Shown here: positions 8,540 through 17,840 of the stretch, piece by piece | Numbering within the stretch: position 1 is the stretch's first letter | Layout: each line of letters opens with the position of its first letter | Source of the DNA: Prevotella sp. UBA6994 | Lineage (GTDB): Bacteria; Bacteroidota; Bacteroidia; Bacteroidales; Bacteroidaceae | Assembly: GCA_002449845.1 (NCBI GenBank) | Contig: DJXW01000028.1 | Span: 50,407 to 114,406, forward strand | Direction: 5' to 3' | Length of the DNA stretch: 64,000 nucleotides | Notes under the pieces: generated by a model | Databases searched by the model: none | Told to the model about the DNA's origin: nothing | Seen by the model: the letters and a program-made list of their open reading frames with translations, nothing else | Made by a program: the position numbers and the translations under genes

Positions 8540-9592
8540 ATGGAACAAGCCCAACTTCTCTCAGATGCAATTTCACTTCTCCAAAAACTCATTGCAACAC
8601 CTTCCATTAGCCGTGAAGAGGTTCATGCAGCCGATGTCTTCGAGAACGAACTGAAATCTTACGGATTGGATTACGAACGAAAAGGCAACAACATCTGGTG
8701 TATTCCTCCACAAATGGAAGCAGGAAAACCGACCTTATTGCTCAATGCACATATAGATACCGTGAAACCCGTCGCTTCATGGACACGGAATCCTTTCGAA
8801 CCTACATTGGAAGACGACACTTTATATGGTCTGGGAAGCAATGACTGTGGCGGCGGATTAGTCACTCTGTTGCAAGTGTATCGCTATTTTCTGAAACATG
8901 AATCGCCTTACAACATCATATACTTGGCATCTGCGGAAGAAGAAGTATCAGGGGCAAACGGAATCAGCAGTGTGTTGCCATTGTTACCTCACATAGATGT
9001 TGCCATCGTAGGAGAACCTACGGGAATGCAACCTGCCGTAGCTGAAAAGGGTTTGATGGTGGTAGATATGATTGCAAGGGGGAAGAGTGGACATGCGGCT
9101 CGCAATGAAGGGGTAAATGCCATTTATGAGATGATAGACGACTTGGCTTGGATTCGTCAATATCAATTTAGGAAAGAAAGTGAGTTCTTAGGACCAACGA
9201 AAATGACTGTAACAGTCATTCATGCAGGAACACAGCACAACGTAATACCCGATGAATGTACTGCTGTGATAGATATCAGAACCAATGAGTATTACAAAAA
9301 CGAATATGTATTTGAGTTTCTACGTTCTCACTTGCACTCAGAGGTGAAAGCTCGTTCTTTCCGTTTACATTCATCACACATCGACATCAATCATCCACTC
9401 GTCCAAAAATGCCTTAGAATGGGAAAGAAACCGTTTGGTTCCCCCACTCTAAGCGACCAAGCTCTGATGTCATTCCCATCATTCAAGATGGGACCAGGTG
9501 AATCTTCTCGCTCTCATTCTGCTGACGAATATATCCGTATCAGTGAATTAGAACAAGCCATCAATGAATATATTGAACTGATTCGTCTCTAA
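8540..9592 (+). CDS. M20 family metallo-hydrolase (ArgE/DapE-like deacylase)
   Basis: 350 residues. Metal-site motifs of family M20 are in order: LLNAHIDTV (His71, Asp73), YGLGSNDCGGG (Asp102) and SAEEEVSG (Glu133/134). A dimerisation-domain stretch with GKSGHAARNEGVNAI follows and a C-terminal GPGESSRSHSADEY supplies the last metal ligand. The family removes acyl groups from acyl-amino acids. Bacteroidetes make arginine through N-succinyl or N-acetyl intermediates and use a short M20 enzyme of this type for deacylation, so a role in arginine synthesis is plausible; no other arg gene is in the window to confirm it. The gene stands alone between its own promoter and a convergent neighbour. Confidence 0.85.
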   Translation: MEQAQLLSDAISLLQKLIATPSISREEVHAADVFENELKSYGLDYERKGNNIWCIPPQMEAGKPTLLLNAHIDTVKPVASWTRNPFEPTLEDDTLYGLGSNDCGGGLVTLLQVYRYFLKHESPYNIIYLASAEEEVSGANGISSVLPLLPHIDVAIVGEPTGMQPAVAEKGLMVVDMIARGKSGHAARNEGVNAIYEMIDDLAWIRQYQFRKESEFLGPTKMTVTVIHAGTQHNVIPDECTAVIDIRTNEYYKNEYVFEFLRSHLHSEVKARSFRLHSSHIDINHPLVQKCLRMGKKPFGSPTLSDQALMSFPSFKMGPGESSRSHSADEYIRISELEQAINEYIELIRL

Positions 9593-9612
9593 AAGAGGAT
9601 AACATATCCGTT

Positions 9613-11286
9613 TCATCGGCGTAGCCAAGCCTCTGGATTGAGTTTGGAGGTCTCTCTTCTCAACTGGAACTGTAGTATATTGTCATTTCCTACAGAACCA
9701 AGTGCTTGTCCTGTGCTAACTTTCTGACCTTTTGAAACGCCCACCGACTTCAAGTTACAATACACAGAAATATAAGAACCGTGACGAACCATGACCACCA
9801 TCGTGCCAGAGAAACTAAACACGGCGCTCACCTCTCCATCATATATAGAACGCGCCATACAACCAGGACTACCCAAGATGTTGATACCTTTATTATCGAG
9901 CGTCACATTACGTAATCCTTCAACGGCATATTGCCCGAAGTGGCTAACCACCTTATATTTACCCGTAATTGGCATTGGCAACCTACCCTTGTTAGCCTCA
10001 AAGCCACCGCTCAGCATACGGTCAACCGTACTCATGCGCATACCTTCCTCATGTACTTTTGTAGCCTCGGCTATCTCACGTTCAGAACGTTCTGCCTCTG
10101 CCACAGCCTTACGCTCAGCTGCCAATCGTTCCGTCTCAGCTTCACGAGCAGCTTGTTCGGCACGAGCCTTACGCTCCGCTGCAGCACGCAGACTTGCCTC
10201 ACGTGCATCTGCCCTTCTTGCCTTCTCAGCTTCAGCAGCTGCGGCACGAGCCTCAGCCTTTGCTTTCGCCTCTCGTTCCTTTGCTTCTGCTATTCTTCGA
10301 GCATTCTCACGTGCAGCAGCTTCAGCAGCAGCTTTCTTACGAGCCAATTCTTCTGCACGCTTCTTGGCAGCAGCCTCAGCAGCAGCCTTTCTTTTCGCTT
10401 CAGCCTCGGCACGTACTCTTGCCTTCTCTACCTCAATGGCAATCAGTCGGTCTATTTGTGCATTCAATGCAGCATCTTTCTTATGTTGTTCTGCAATGAT
10501 TCCTTGAATGCTTTTCTGCTGTTGCTGTAATGAGGAAACCATTTTCTTCTGTTCGTCTTGCTGTCCTTCCAACTGTTGTCTTTCCTTACGGTCTTTGGAA
10601 AGCAAAACATTCTTTTGTCCTTTTACCGCTTCCAACTGTTGGTACTTTTCGTTTACCTGGTCTTGTTTCGACTTGACCAATTCGCCTTGAGCCTTTTGGT
10701 AATCAGCATACTGGCGTACGAATCGAAAACGGCGAAACATTTCGGAGAAATTCTTGGCAGAAAAGACAAACATCAGTTTATCTTGCACTTTCCTGTAACG
10801 GGCCATGTAGCGCATCGACTGTATATACTTCAACTTACGGTCTTTCAACTGGTCTTTCAACGTTTTCAGTTGCGCCCTTAAAATGTCGATGTCACTATCT
10901 ATATGGGTAATATCCTTTTGAATATTCTCAATGCTTTTCTGGCGTTCCTCAATGGCAGTATTAAGCACAAGCAAGTTTTGCAGGCGTTGCTTCACGTCTG
11001 CTTGGTTAGCCTTTAATGCTTTTTCTTGTTCGCGTATCTTCTGTTGAATCTGAGAACGTTGTTTCTCCAATCCTTTGATAGACGAATTGGTATAGACCGA
11101 CTTCTTGGATTGATTGGAAGTATTGGATTTCTTCCCACTTCCTTTCTTTCTCACAGTGGACCTTTGAGTGGTTTTCTGTTTCTGTGTCGTAGATACACGA
11201 GTAGTTGTTTTCGATGTCTTTTTGGTTTGAGCAGGCATCGAAACAGAAATCAGTATGGCAAAGATAGTAATTAATACGCGTCTCAT
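9613..11286 (-). CDS. EnvC-like murein hydrolase activator (degenerate M23/LytM)
   Basis: 557 residues. An N-terminal signal peptide (MRRVLITIFAILISVSMPAQ) is followed by a basic Thr/Ser/Lys-rich segment, a coiled coil from about residue 68, an Ala-Glu-Arg-rich helix of heptads at about 290-400 and a C-terminal LytM fold. In place of the catalytic H-x(3)-D and H-x-H the domain reads NKGINILGSPG and VYCNLKS, so the zinc ligands are mostly missing. EnvC-type proteins with such degenerate domains do not cut peptidoglycan but activate amidases at the division septum, and that role is inferred here. It ends an operon dut-TPR-DUF4292-EnvC seen with 0-20 bp gaps. Confidence 0.85.
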   Translation of the reverse strand: MRRVLITIFAILISVSMPAQTKKTSKTTTRVSTTQKQKTTQRSTVRKKGSGKKSNTSNQSKKSVYTNSSIKGLEKQRSQIQQKIREQEKALKANQADVKQRLQNLLVLNTAIEERQKSIENIQKDITHIDSDIDILRAQLKTLKDQLKDRKLKYIQSMRYMARYRKVQDKLMFVFSAKNFSEMFRRFRFVRQYADYQKAQGELVKSKQDQVNEKYQQLEAVKGQKNVLLSKDRKERQQLEGQQDEQKKMVSSLQQQQKSIQGIIAEQHKKDAALNAQIDRLIAIEVEKARVRAEAEAKRKAAAEAAAKKRAEELARKKAAAEAAARENARRIAEAKEREAKAKAEARAAAAEAEKARRADAREASLRAAAERKARAEQAAREAETERLAAERKAVAEAERSEREIAEATKVHEEGMRMSTVDRMLSGGFEANKGRLPMPITGKYKVVSHFGQYAVEGLRNVTLDNKGINILGSPGCMARSIYDGEVSAVFSFSGTMVVMVRHGSYISVYCNLKSVGVSKGQKVSTGQALGSVGNDNILQFQLRRETSKLNPEAWLRR

Positions 11287-12201
11287 TTACATTCCCAATA
11301 ATTTGCCCAAGATGTCATTTGGTTGCACTTTTTTATATTTTTCAGATACCGTGGTCTTGGTTTCCCAATCATCGTTGGTCTTCACGGATTTCATCTTGAT
11401 ATTCACTTCTATCGCCTTTTTCTTTCCCGTAGCGGTAGTAGTAAACTTAAATTTCTGATTGGATGGGAATTGCTTCACACCTACGGCAGTAAAGTCACTG
11501 TAGTCCCATATCAAGTCAGAACTGCCATGATTGGCACTGACATAATTGACAGTGGTATTAGAAATCTGCCCATTTTCCTTGTTCACCTGCCACGTATATT
11601 GCATATTTCCGTTTTTCAACGTTAATGGCAACATATTGCCCTCCACGTTGATATCCACTTGGTATTTATCATAGTCTTTCTTGGTCAGTTGCTTTGAGCC
11701 TGGCAACGCCAACTCATTCCAAAACAATGCTTGCATACTATAAAAATTCAATCCATTGTTTTTCAAGAATGCAAGTTGGTTATAGTCTGCCTGAACGTAT
11801 TCTTTATGCAACCTGTCTATCACGAGTACATAATCAGGTGTAAACTCCAAACGTCCAATTTCAGTTCCCAATAAGGGAATAAATAATTGAAGTCGCACCA
11901 CCTCGTCCTTACGCATGTGTACAGAACCAGGAACGGAGAGTTCTTTCCCATTGACATTGATGTCGAATGTCATACTTCCTACGATATTCTTTGCGTACAC
12001 TTGGTTGTCCATCACTTTCTCCACCAGTGTGACTGCTGATGGTACCGATGAAGAAGCCGTTTCCGTACGTGAAGAAGTAGTTCCAGAGACTCCTGTTTGC
12101 GACTCTGTCAACACTTTCTTTGAACCACATGCTACCATCATAAGTGATGCACAAGCGATACATATTTGATAACGCCAATTCATTTTCATTTGTCGTGTCA
12201 T
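11287..12201 (-). CDS. DUF4292-type lipoprotein
   Basis: 304 residues. The N-terminus (MNWRYQICIACASLMMVACGSKK) has a hydrophobic core ending in a lipobox-like MVAC, so it is likely anchored by lipid in the periplasm or outer membrane. The body is beta-rich (SMTFDINVNGKELSVPGSVHMRKDEVVRLQL), similar in style to LolA/LolB-type folds, as described for DUF4292 members. Start could be any of three Met codons within the first seven residues. It abuts its neighbours: the TPR gene ends 1 bp before it and the EnvC-like gene starts directly after it, so a common transcript and a shared envelope role are likely. Confidence 0.75.
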   Translation of the reverse strand: MTRQMKMNWRYQICIACASLMMVACGSKKVLTESQTGVSGTTSSRTETASSSVPSAVTLVEKVMDNQVYAKNIVGSMTFDINVNGKELSVPGSVHMRKDEVVRLQLFIPLLGTEIGRLEFTPDYVLVIDRLHKEYVQADYNQLAFLKNNGLNFYSMQALFWNELALPGSKQLTKKDYDKYQVDINVEGNMLPLTLKNGNMQYTWQVNKENGQISNTTVNYVSANHGSSDLIWDYSDFTAVGVKQFPSNQKFKFTTTATGKKKAIEVNIKMKSVKTNDDWETKTTVSEKYKKVQPNDILGKLLGM

Positions 12202-12202
12202 A

Positions 12203-14044
12203 TTATTCCTCTTTTTTATATTTCATTATTTTCTGTGTTATTGCATCGGCATCCTCACCGGCATCAGCATCTAAAGCCTTTTGCCAATAGTCCAATGCCT
12301 TGTCGGTATCATCTACTTTCAGATATATATCACCAGCATGGTCAAGGATCACAGCACTTTGTACCGAGTCAGAATCATTTGCCACGGCTTGGTCAATGTA
12401 GATTTTCGCTTCCTCATAACGTTCTTGCATGTATAATATCCATGCGTATGTATCTAAATAGGTGGCATTGGTGGGTTCAGCCTTTACGGTTTTGTAACTC
12501 ATCTGTTCTGCACGATGCAAGTCACTATCGTTCAAACTCAAGTAATAGGCATAATTATTGAGAGCGCCGATATTGTCTGCTTTCCATTGCAAGCAACTAT
12601 CATAAGCGGCAAACGCTTCCTTCTCCAATCCTTTTTGGTGCAAGATGTCTCCCATCAAGGCATAAAAGTCGCTTACTATTTCTTTATTGCTCTGTGGTGT
12701 AATCTCACCCACTCCCCTACGAAAAGCATCAAGGGCATTATCTTGGTCATCCTTTTGGTAATAAGCCAGTCCCATGAAATAATAAAAAGCCATTTCATCG
12801 GGATTATACTGTACGGCGGGCAGACACATCTCTATGATTTCGTCCCATCGTTTTTGTGGCCAGAGATTTTGCAATATCTGCAAACGAGCACCAGCATTAT
12901 CCGGGGCAATGGTCAATACGTGTTTCAACGCTTGGTTAATGGTGTCAACGGGAAAACTCTTCAGCGACATATACGCAGCCTTGAGCTCTGCCATATCTGC
13001 ATCTTGTGGATTCTCTCTCATCACTCGATCAAAGACCGCAATCACTTGCGTGCTGTCTCCACCTTTATTCTCATTTTCCATGATGAGTTGCCTGAGCATC
13101 GTGGCTTTCACCGACGACTCCGTTTTCTTGCTTGTCAGCATCGCATCCATCATCTTAGTGGCAAGAGAATCTTCCCCCACCTCACGGTAGTAATCATACA
13201 GCGACGACTGAACAAAAGAGTTGTCTGGTTCTTCCTTGAGAGCTTTCGTAAATATCTTATAAGCATTCTTACGTTTGTTGTTTTTCATGAGCCAATTGCC
13301 CATCATCACCTTGTAATTCAAATCGTTGGGATGTTCGTCTGACAATGTTTTCAAAGCTTTCCATGCCGATTTCTTGTCATCCTTGCGCTCATATATACGC
13401 ATTTTGGAAAGTGTGAGTTCCTCACTGATACCCTCAATGGTTTCCACACGCTCTATCGCCCACAACATCTTGTCGTATTCCTTATCTTGTTGATAAAGTT
13501 GTACCAAGATATTGAGAATGTCTGTCCTATCATGATTTTTTTCCACTATGTTCTCATACACGCTCTTGGCTTGGTTGAAATTACGTGCTGAGATATACAT
13601 CTGTGCCAATCGTTCCTGATAACCATTGTTTTCGGGATTAAGTTGCACAGCTTTTTGAAGGCATTGCAATGCCAACGAGTCGTTTTTCAATTCCGAATAA
13701 TACACCGATTGCATAAACCACACCTCTGAGGCGTATGGATGAATGGTCTTGCAATGTTCCAACAAATCGAAAGCTGCATCATAATGGTCGGCATTCTGCT
13801 GACGTTCAGCCTCTAAGAGGAAATACTTAAAGCGAACACTATCTACATAACTCACGCTTGGGACGGTATCAGTCACCTCCACCATCTTGGATTTCTTTGT
13901 TTTAGACGCAGGAACAGAGCGAACAACTGGAATGGCAATCACTTGGGCAACCAAGCCCAACCCTATCAACACGGCACTCCACCTCAATCCCTTATCTTCA
14001 CGCATAGAGAATAAATGTAATATATTCGTTTTCTTATTCACCAT
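12203..14044 (-). CDS. Tetratricopeptide repeat protein
   Basis: 613 residues, with one N-terminal hydrophobic span (WSAVLIGLGLVAQVIAIPVV) and then a long series of TPR helices, for example LALQCLQKAVQLNPENNGYQ and ALDAFRRGVGEITPQ. TPR arrays are protein-protein scaffolds; with the membrane anchor it probably faces the periplasm. A second Met at 14005 is an alternative start directly before the hydrophobic span. It sits between dut and the DUF4292 lipoprotein gene in the envelope operon; specific partner unknown. Confidence 0.85.
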   Translation of the reverse strand: MVNKKTNILHLFSMREDKGLRWSAVLIGLGLVAQVIAIPVVRSVPASKTKKSKMVEVTDTVPSVSYVDSVRFKYFLLEAERQQNADHYDAAFDLLEHCKTIHPYASEVWFMQSVYYSELKNDSLALQCLQKAVQLNPENNGYQERLAQMYISARNFNQAKSVYENIVEKNHDRTDILNILVQLYQQDKEYDKMLWAIERVETIEGISEELTLSKMRIYERKDDKKSAWKALKTLSDEHPNDLNYKVMMGNWLMKNNKRKNAYKIFTKALKEEPDNSFVQSSLYDYYREVGEDSLATKMMDAMLTSKKTESSVKATMLRQLIMENENKGGDSTQVIAVFDRVMRENPQDADMAELKAAYMSLKSFPVDTINQALKHVLTIAPDNAGARLQILQNLWPQKRWDEIIEMCLPAVQYNPDEMAFYYFMGLAYYQKDDQDNALDAFRRGVGEITPQSNKEIVSDFYALMGDILHQKGLEKEAFAAYDSCLQWKADNIGALNNYAYYLSLNDSDLHRAEQMSYKTVKAEPTNATYLDTYAWILYMQERYEEAKIYIDQAVANDSDSVQSAVILDHAGDIYLKVDDTDKALDYWQKALDADAGEDADAITQKIMKYKKEE

Positions 14045-14062
14045 TTCATTTTTTACAACACG

Positions 14063-14500
14063 TCATTTCACGCCCGTATGTCCATAGCCGCCTTCACCTC
14101 GTTCCGTCTCGTCCAACTGTTCCACCAAGACGAACTCACCTTGTTCGTGGCGTGCAATAACCATCTGGGCAATACGCTCACCATCATTGACCACGAAATC
14201 CTCTTGGGAAAGATTGATGAGCAATACCATCACCTCACCACGATAATCAGCATCAATGGTACCCGGACTATTCAGCACGGTAATGCCTTTCTTCAGCGCA
14301 AGACCACTGCGTGGGCGCACCTGTGCCTCATATCCTTCAGGCAATGCGATGTGTAATCCCGTAGGTATCAGATGTCTTTCCATCGGACGCAACACGACGG
14401 GCATATCGAGATTTGCTCGTAAATCCATGCCCGCACTCAGAGGCGTGGCGTACTGTGGCAACTGCTGACGACCACGGTTCACTACTTGTATTTTTACCAT
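14063..14500 (-). CDS. dut: Deoxyuridine 5'-triphosphate nucleotidohydrolase
   Basis: 145 residues from the ATG at 14500 (MVKIQVVNRG). All trimeric dUTPase motifs are visible: SAGMDLRANLD, PRSGLALKKG, GTIDADYRGE, GERIAQMVI and the C-terminal RGEGGYGHTG glycine-rich arm. It converts dUTP to dUMP and pyrophosphate, keeping uracil out of DNA and feeding dTMP synthesis. An upstream Met at 14521 was rejected because it precedes the -7 box at 14519-14526. First gene of the dut-TPR-DUF4292-EnvC unit. Confidence 0.95.
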   Translation of the reverse strand: MVKIQVVNRGRQQLPQYATPLSAGMDLRANLDMPVVLRPMERHLIPTGLHIALPEGYEAQVRPRSGLALKKGITVLNSPGTIDADYRGEVMVLLINLSQEDFVVNDGERIAQMVIARHEQGEFVLVEQLDETERGEGGYGHTGVK

Positions 14501-14518
14501 ATTCCTCAAATTAAAGTG

Positions 14519-14526
14519 CAAAAATA
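14519..14526 (-). promoter_or_regulatory. -7 box for the dut operon
   Basis: TATTTTTG on the - strand, 18 bp before the dut ATG at 14500. It fixes the dut start. Confidence 0.55.
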
Positions 14527-14591
14527 ATTAATTATTTGCAGAAATATGCATTATCAAGAATGAATTATACGAATTTAACGAAGAAAAACAT

Positions 14592-14599
14592 TATATTTG
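14592..14599 (+). promoter_or_regulatory. -7 box for dgt, almost touching the start codon
   Basis: TATATTTG ends 4 bp before the dgt ATG (14604). With the usual distance from this box to the start point, transcription would begin at or within a base or two of the ATG, predicting a leaderless mRNA. Confidence 0.55.
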
Positions 14600-14603
14600 C
14601 ACT

Positions 14604-15941
14604 ATGAAATGGCAACAGTTAATTTCCACCAAGCGACTCGGACAAGAAGAGAGACATTCCGAACGCTATGATGACAGGTCTGAATTTAAACGTGATTATG
14701 ACCGTTTGATATTCTCAGCTCCTTTTCGTCGATTACAAAACAAGACACAAGTTTTCCCCCTACCAGGAAGTATTTTCGTACACAACCGACTGACACACAG
14801 TTTGGAAGTAGCGTGTGTGGGAATGTCGTTGGGCAATGACGTATCAAGAAAACTAATCATCAGACATCCCGAATTGCGAGGCACTCATTTTGAGGAGATT
14901 GGCACTATCGTCAGCGCTGCTTGCCTGGCTCACGACATGGGAAATCCTCCCTTTGGACATAGTGGCGAAAAGGCTATCCAAGCATTCTTCACTGAAGGAG
15001 AAGGAAATAAGTTGCGAGAACTGCTCTCTGAGGATTTTTGGAACGACATCACACATTTCGAAGGTAATGCAAATGCTTTTCGACTCCTTACCCATCGCTT
15101 CAAGGGACGTAGGCAAGGAGGTTTTGTCATGTGCTATTCTACACTTGCGAGCATCGTAAAATATCCCATTTCATCGGGATTGGCAGGTGAACATGGTAAG
15201 TTTGGATTCTTCTCATCAGAAACGGATACGTATCAAAAGATTGCCAACGAACTGGGTATTCCCATCCTTTCCACTCACGGCAAATTGTTACGCTACGCTC
15301 GTCACCCATTGGTGTACTTAGTAGAAGCAGCCGACGACATTTGCTATGAAATCATGGACATTGAGGATGCGCACAAACTAAAGATACTGACATTCCGTGA
15401 GACAGAAGAAATGCTTTTGGGATTTTTCGATGAAGAGACCAGAAAGAGAATCCTTCAACGTATCATTGATGAAGGGCTTACTGATGACAATGAGAAAGTG
15501 GTATATATGCGCGCCCGTGTGATAGGCTTATTGGAAAACGAATGTGTCAATGCCTTCGTCAATCATGAAGACGAGATTCTCCAAGGCTCGTTTGAAGGTT
15601 CTCTCATCAAGCACGTTTCTCCTCATGTTAAAGAGGCTTACGAGCATTGCGTCAACATCTCCAAGAAAAAGATTTACCGTAGCAAATCCGTGCTTGACGT
15701 AGAACTCAGCGGTTATAAGATCATGGAAACACTGATGGAAGACTTAACGGAAGCCGCCATTTCACCGAACAAATTTCACTCGAAACAATTGATTGGCAGA
15801 TTCAGCAGTCAGTACGACATAGACAGTGACAATCTTGAAACGCGTATCATGGCTGTCATTGATTACATCAGCGGTATGACAGATGTTTACGCACTCGACA
15901 TCTACCAAAAGATAAACGGTATTTCCCTGCCGATTATTTAA
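14604..15941 (+). CDS. dgt: Deoxyguanosinetriphosphate triphosphohydrolase-like protein
   Basis: 445 residues. HD-superfamily metal motifs are present: HNRLTHSLEV and AACLAHDMGNPPFGHSGE, with a preceding FSAPFRRLQNKTQVFPLPG typical of dGTPase homologues. The enzyme hydrolyses dGTP (or other dNTPs) to the nucleoside and triphosphate. The start is well supported because homologues begin just before KRLGQEERH-like sequence. It ends immediately against the stop codon of the convergent glsB-like gene with no spacer, so read-through between the two is not blocked by any visible terminator. Confidence 0.92.
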   Translation: MKWQQLISTKRLGQEERHSERYDDRSEFKRDYDRLIFSAPFRRLQNKTQVFPLPGSIFVHNRLTHSLEVACVGMSLGNDVSRKLIIRHPELRGTHFEEIGTIVSAACLAHDMGNPPFGHSGEKAIQAFFTEGEGNKLRELLSEDFWNDITHFEGNANAFRLLTHRFKGRRQGGFVMCYSTLASIVKYPISSGLAGEHGKFGFFSSETDTYQKIANELGIPILSTHGKLLRYARHPLVYLVEAADDICYEIMDIEDAHKLKILTFRETEEMLLGFFDEETRKRILQRIIDEGLTDDNEKVVYMRARVIGLLENECVNAFVNHEDEILQGSFEGSLIKHVSPHVKEAYEHCVNISKKKIYRSKSVLDVELSGYKIMETLMEDLTEAAISPNKFHSKQLIGRFSSQYDIDSDNLETRIMAVIDYISGMTDVYALDIYQKINGISLPII

Positions 15942-16934
15942 CTATTCCTTTTCCTTGAAAATCACCTTGTTTGCGCCACTGGTGATTTTCAGGGCTTCAG
16001 GATGTTCCTTGATGAACGAATCAATATGTCTGATTCGTTTCTCTTCCAATATCTCATCCACTGCTATCAAGATACCCGTTTCTTCCACGTCACCAAATCC
16101 ATAGTTGATAGCTGTTCCAAACAACTTCATGGTAGGACTCAGATTCATGTACGCATTCACCAATGGGGGGATATTATAGCCCAGTTTGCGAATCTCGCAA
16201 TTCAAAATACGATAGTCACTTCTAAAGTCATCCTTGCAGAACAATGCCTCCAACTCACGCGTATCGGTCTCCATTTTCAACGGTTTCATCGGAGTAATCA
16301 AGTTTTCCTTATCGTCGAAATGCTTCTTCAGGAAATAAAGAATCATATCTCTTCCCCTACGGATATACGAGGGATACATCGTCACTTTACCGAAGAAATA
16401 CTTGATATTGGGATTCAGCACCGTCAATGCTCCAAGACCGTCCCACAGATTATCAAGAGCAAAGATACTCTTGGTGTTCTGACGCACGTTTTGGTAAGCC
16501 GGTGCCACAAACGACCGTCCCAGTTCTACCGTATATGGCATATATTCCTTCAGGAACTTCTCGGAGAAATGAAACATGTGACTGGTAGCAAGGATAGGCT
16601 GTCCCTTTTCGTCAAACTGCCAATCCGTTCCCACCAAATAGCGATAGCCACCGATGATTTCTTCAGCATCAGGATTCCAGACAATAAGTTGCTTGTAGCA
16701 ATTCTCGCAGATGTCAAACTCGTCAATATCTACCTCCTTGCCCGTTCCTCCACCAGCCTCACGAAAGGCGATTTCTCGTATTCTACCTATTTCACGCATC
16801 ACGTTAGGTGCGTCGTGTGCCGTTAACACATAAATCTCGTTATGACTCTTATTGGTAGAGCGCATTTGCTTGTCTGCGGTCAGCTCCTTCTTGAGCAGTT
16901 CCTTGCTGATAGGCTCAATTATCTTTTGCTCCAT
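15942..16934 (-). CDS. glsB: GNAT N-acyltransferase, GlsB-like (glycine lipid synthesis)
   Basis: 330 residues, with NKSHNEIYVL, IREIAFREAGGGTGKEVDIDEFD and YRYLVGTD typical of the acyl-homoserine-lactone-synthase-like/hemolysin GNAT group (Acetyltransf_5 type). In Bacteroides thetaiotaomicron a protein of this kind, GlsB, links a 3-hydroxy fatty acid to glycine, giving N-acyl glycine (commendamide-type). The directly upstream gene is a PlsC-like acyltransferase, as in the glsA/glsB pair, which supports the assignment. An ornithine-lipid OlsB-type substrate remains possible. Gap to the upstream gene is 48 bp. Cytoplasmic or membrane-associated. Confidence 0.65.
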   Translation of the reverse strand: MEQKIIEPISKELLKKELTADKQMRSTNKSHNEIYVLTAHDAPNVMREIGRIREIAFREAGGGTGKEVDIDEFDICENCYKQLIVWNPDAEEIIGGYRYLVGTDWQFDEKGQPILATSHMFHFSEKFLKEYMPYTVELGRSFVAPAYQNVRQNTKSIFALDNLWDGLGALTVLNPNIKYFFGKVTMYPSYIRRGRDMILYFLKKHFDDKENLITPMKPLKMETDTRELEALFCKDDFRSDYRILNCEIRKLGYNIPPLVNAYMNLSPTMKLFGTAINYGFGDVEETGILIAVDEILEEKRIRHIDSFIKEHPEALKITSGANKVIFKEKE

Positions 16935-16982
16935 GATGATAAATTCGTCGAGGATTCCCTCATTATCAAGTATTACAAGTTT

Positions 16983-17810
16983 TTATAATTCATATACCTT
17001 ATCCTGCACATACTGTGCCCATTGTACAGGTGTTTTCGACTTATCGAATGTTTGCCAAGGAATGGGCTTTCCGAAAGCCACGCGGAATGTCTTGTGTACA
17101 TTCTTGTACATTTCATCCACGAGGAACAGCATTGCCACGTTAAACTTCAAGTTCAGTGCCTTGCAGATATTGGCTATGCGATAGAATTTCTCCGAGTTTT
17201 GTCCACTAAAATGGATAGGCACGATGTCACGATGCGTTTCAACACTCTTCGAGATGAACGTTTTCTTCCAAGGCAGGTCGTGTATCTTTCCGTCAATCTT
17301 GCGTGAGCAAAGACCAGCGGGAAACATCAGCATGTGATGGTCGCTATGGAAACCCGCCTCCACCATAGCAGGGAAGTCACGTCCCTGTTTTCCCGTCTTG
17401 TTGATGGGAATACAAAGAGGCGCAAGTCCTGGAAGATACATCAGGAAGTCGTTTACCAAATAGCGAAAATTACCATCATAATGCTTGCCGATGATAGAAC
17501 CGAGGGCTACGCCGTCAGCACCGCCGAGAGGATGGTTGGAAACGAAGGTGTACAATTTACCATCGTTCTTGTCGGGCAGGTTCTCCTCTCCCACCATCTC
17601 TAAGGTCATATCCAAATAGCGCACACATTCGGTAAGCCATTCAGTACCTGTCAGATGTCTGCTTTCCCACAAGAAAGCATTCACTTGGTCTTGATGGACG
17701 ATGTGTTTCAGCCAAGACACCAATACACCGGGCACCCATTTGGCTTTGTCGCCCATCTTGTTTTTTATGATCTCATCAATATCAATTGTATTATGAATTG
17801 CTTCGCTCAT
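16983..17810 (-). CDS. glsA: PlsC-like O-acyltransferase, GlsA-like
   Basis: 275 residues from the ATG at 17810 (MSEAIHNTIDI). The acyltransferase motif is FVSNHPLGGADG with His93 and Asp99, the H-x5-D spacing of the hemolysin-like acyltransferases rather than H-x4-D. Further blocks FPAGLCSRK and PIHFSGQNSEKFYRIA fit the PlsC fold. In glycine-lipid synthesis GlsA adds a second acyl chain to the hydroxyl of the N-acyl glycine made by GlsB; here it lies just upstream of the glsB-like gene. The longer frame to 17846 was rejected because it runs through the -7 box at 17833-17840. Confidence 0.65.
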   Translation of the reverse strand: MSEAIHNTIDIDEIIKNKMGDKAKWVPGVLVSWLKHIVHQDQVNAFLWESRHLTGTEWLTECVRYLDMTLEMVGEENLPDKNDGKLYTFVSNHPLGGADGVALGSIIGKHYDGNFRYLVNDFLMYLPGLAPLCIPINKTGKQGRDFPAMVEAGFHSDHHMLMFPAGLCSRKIDGKIHDLPWKKTFISKSVETHRDIVPIHFSGQNSEKFYRIANICKALNLKFNVAMLFLVDEMYKNVHKTFRVAFGKPIPWQTFDKSKTPVQWAQYVQDKVYEL

Positions 17811-17832
17811 CTTTAATAATATAAACAGATTG

Positions 17833-17840
17833 CAAAAATA
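17833..17840 (-). promoter_or_regulatory. -7 box for the glsA-glsB unit
   Basis: TATTTTTG on the - strand, 22 bp before the ATG at 17810. Confidence 0.5.

Noticed and set aside
9791..10530. Long + strand frames opposite the EnvC-like gene, rich in Ser, Ala and Cys
   Set aside because: They mirror the Ala-Glu-Arg heptad region of the real gene on the other strand; the composition is an artefact.
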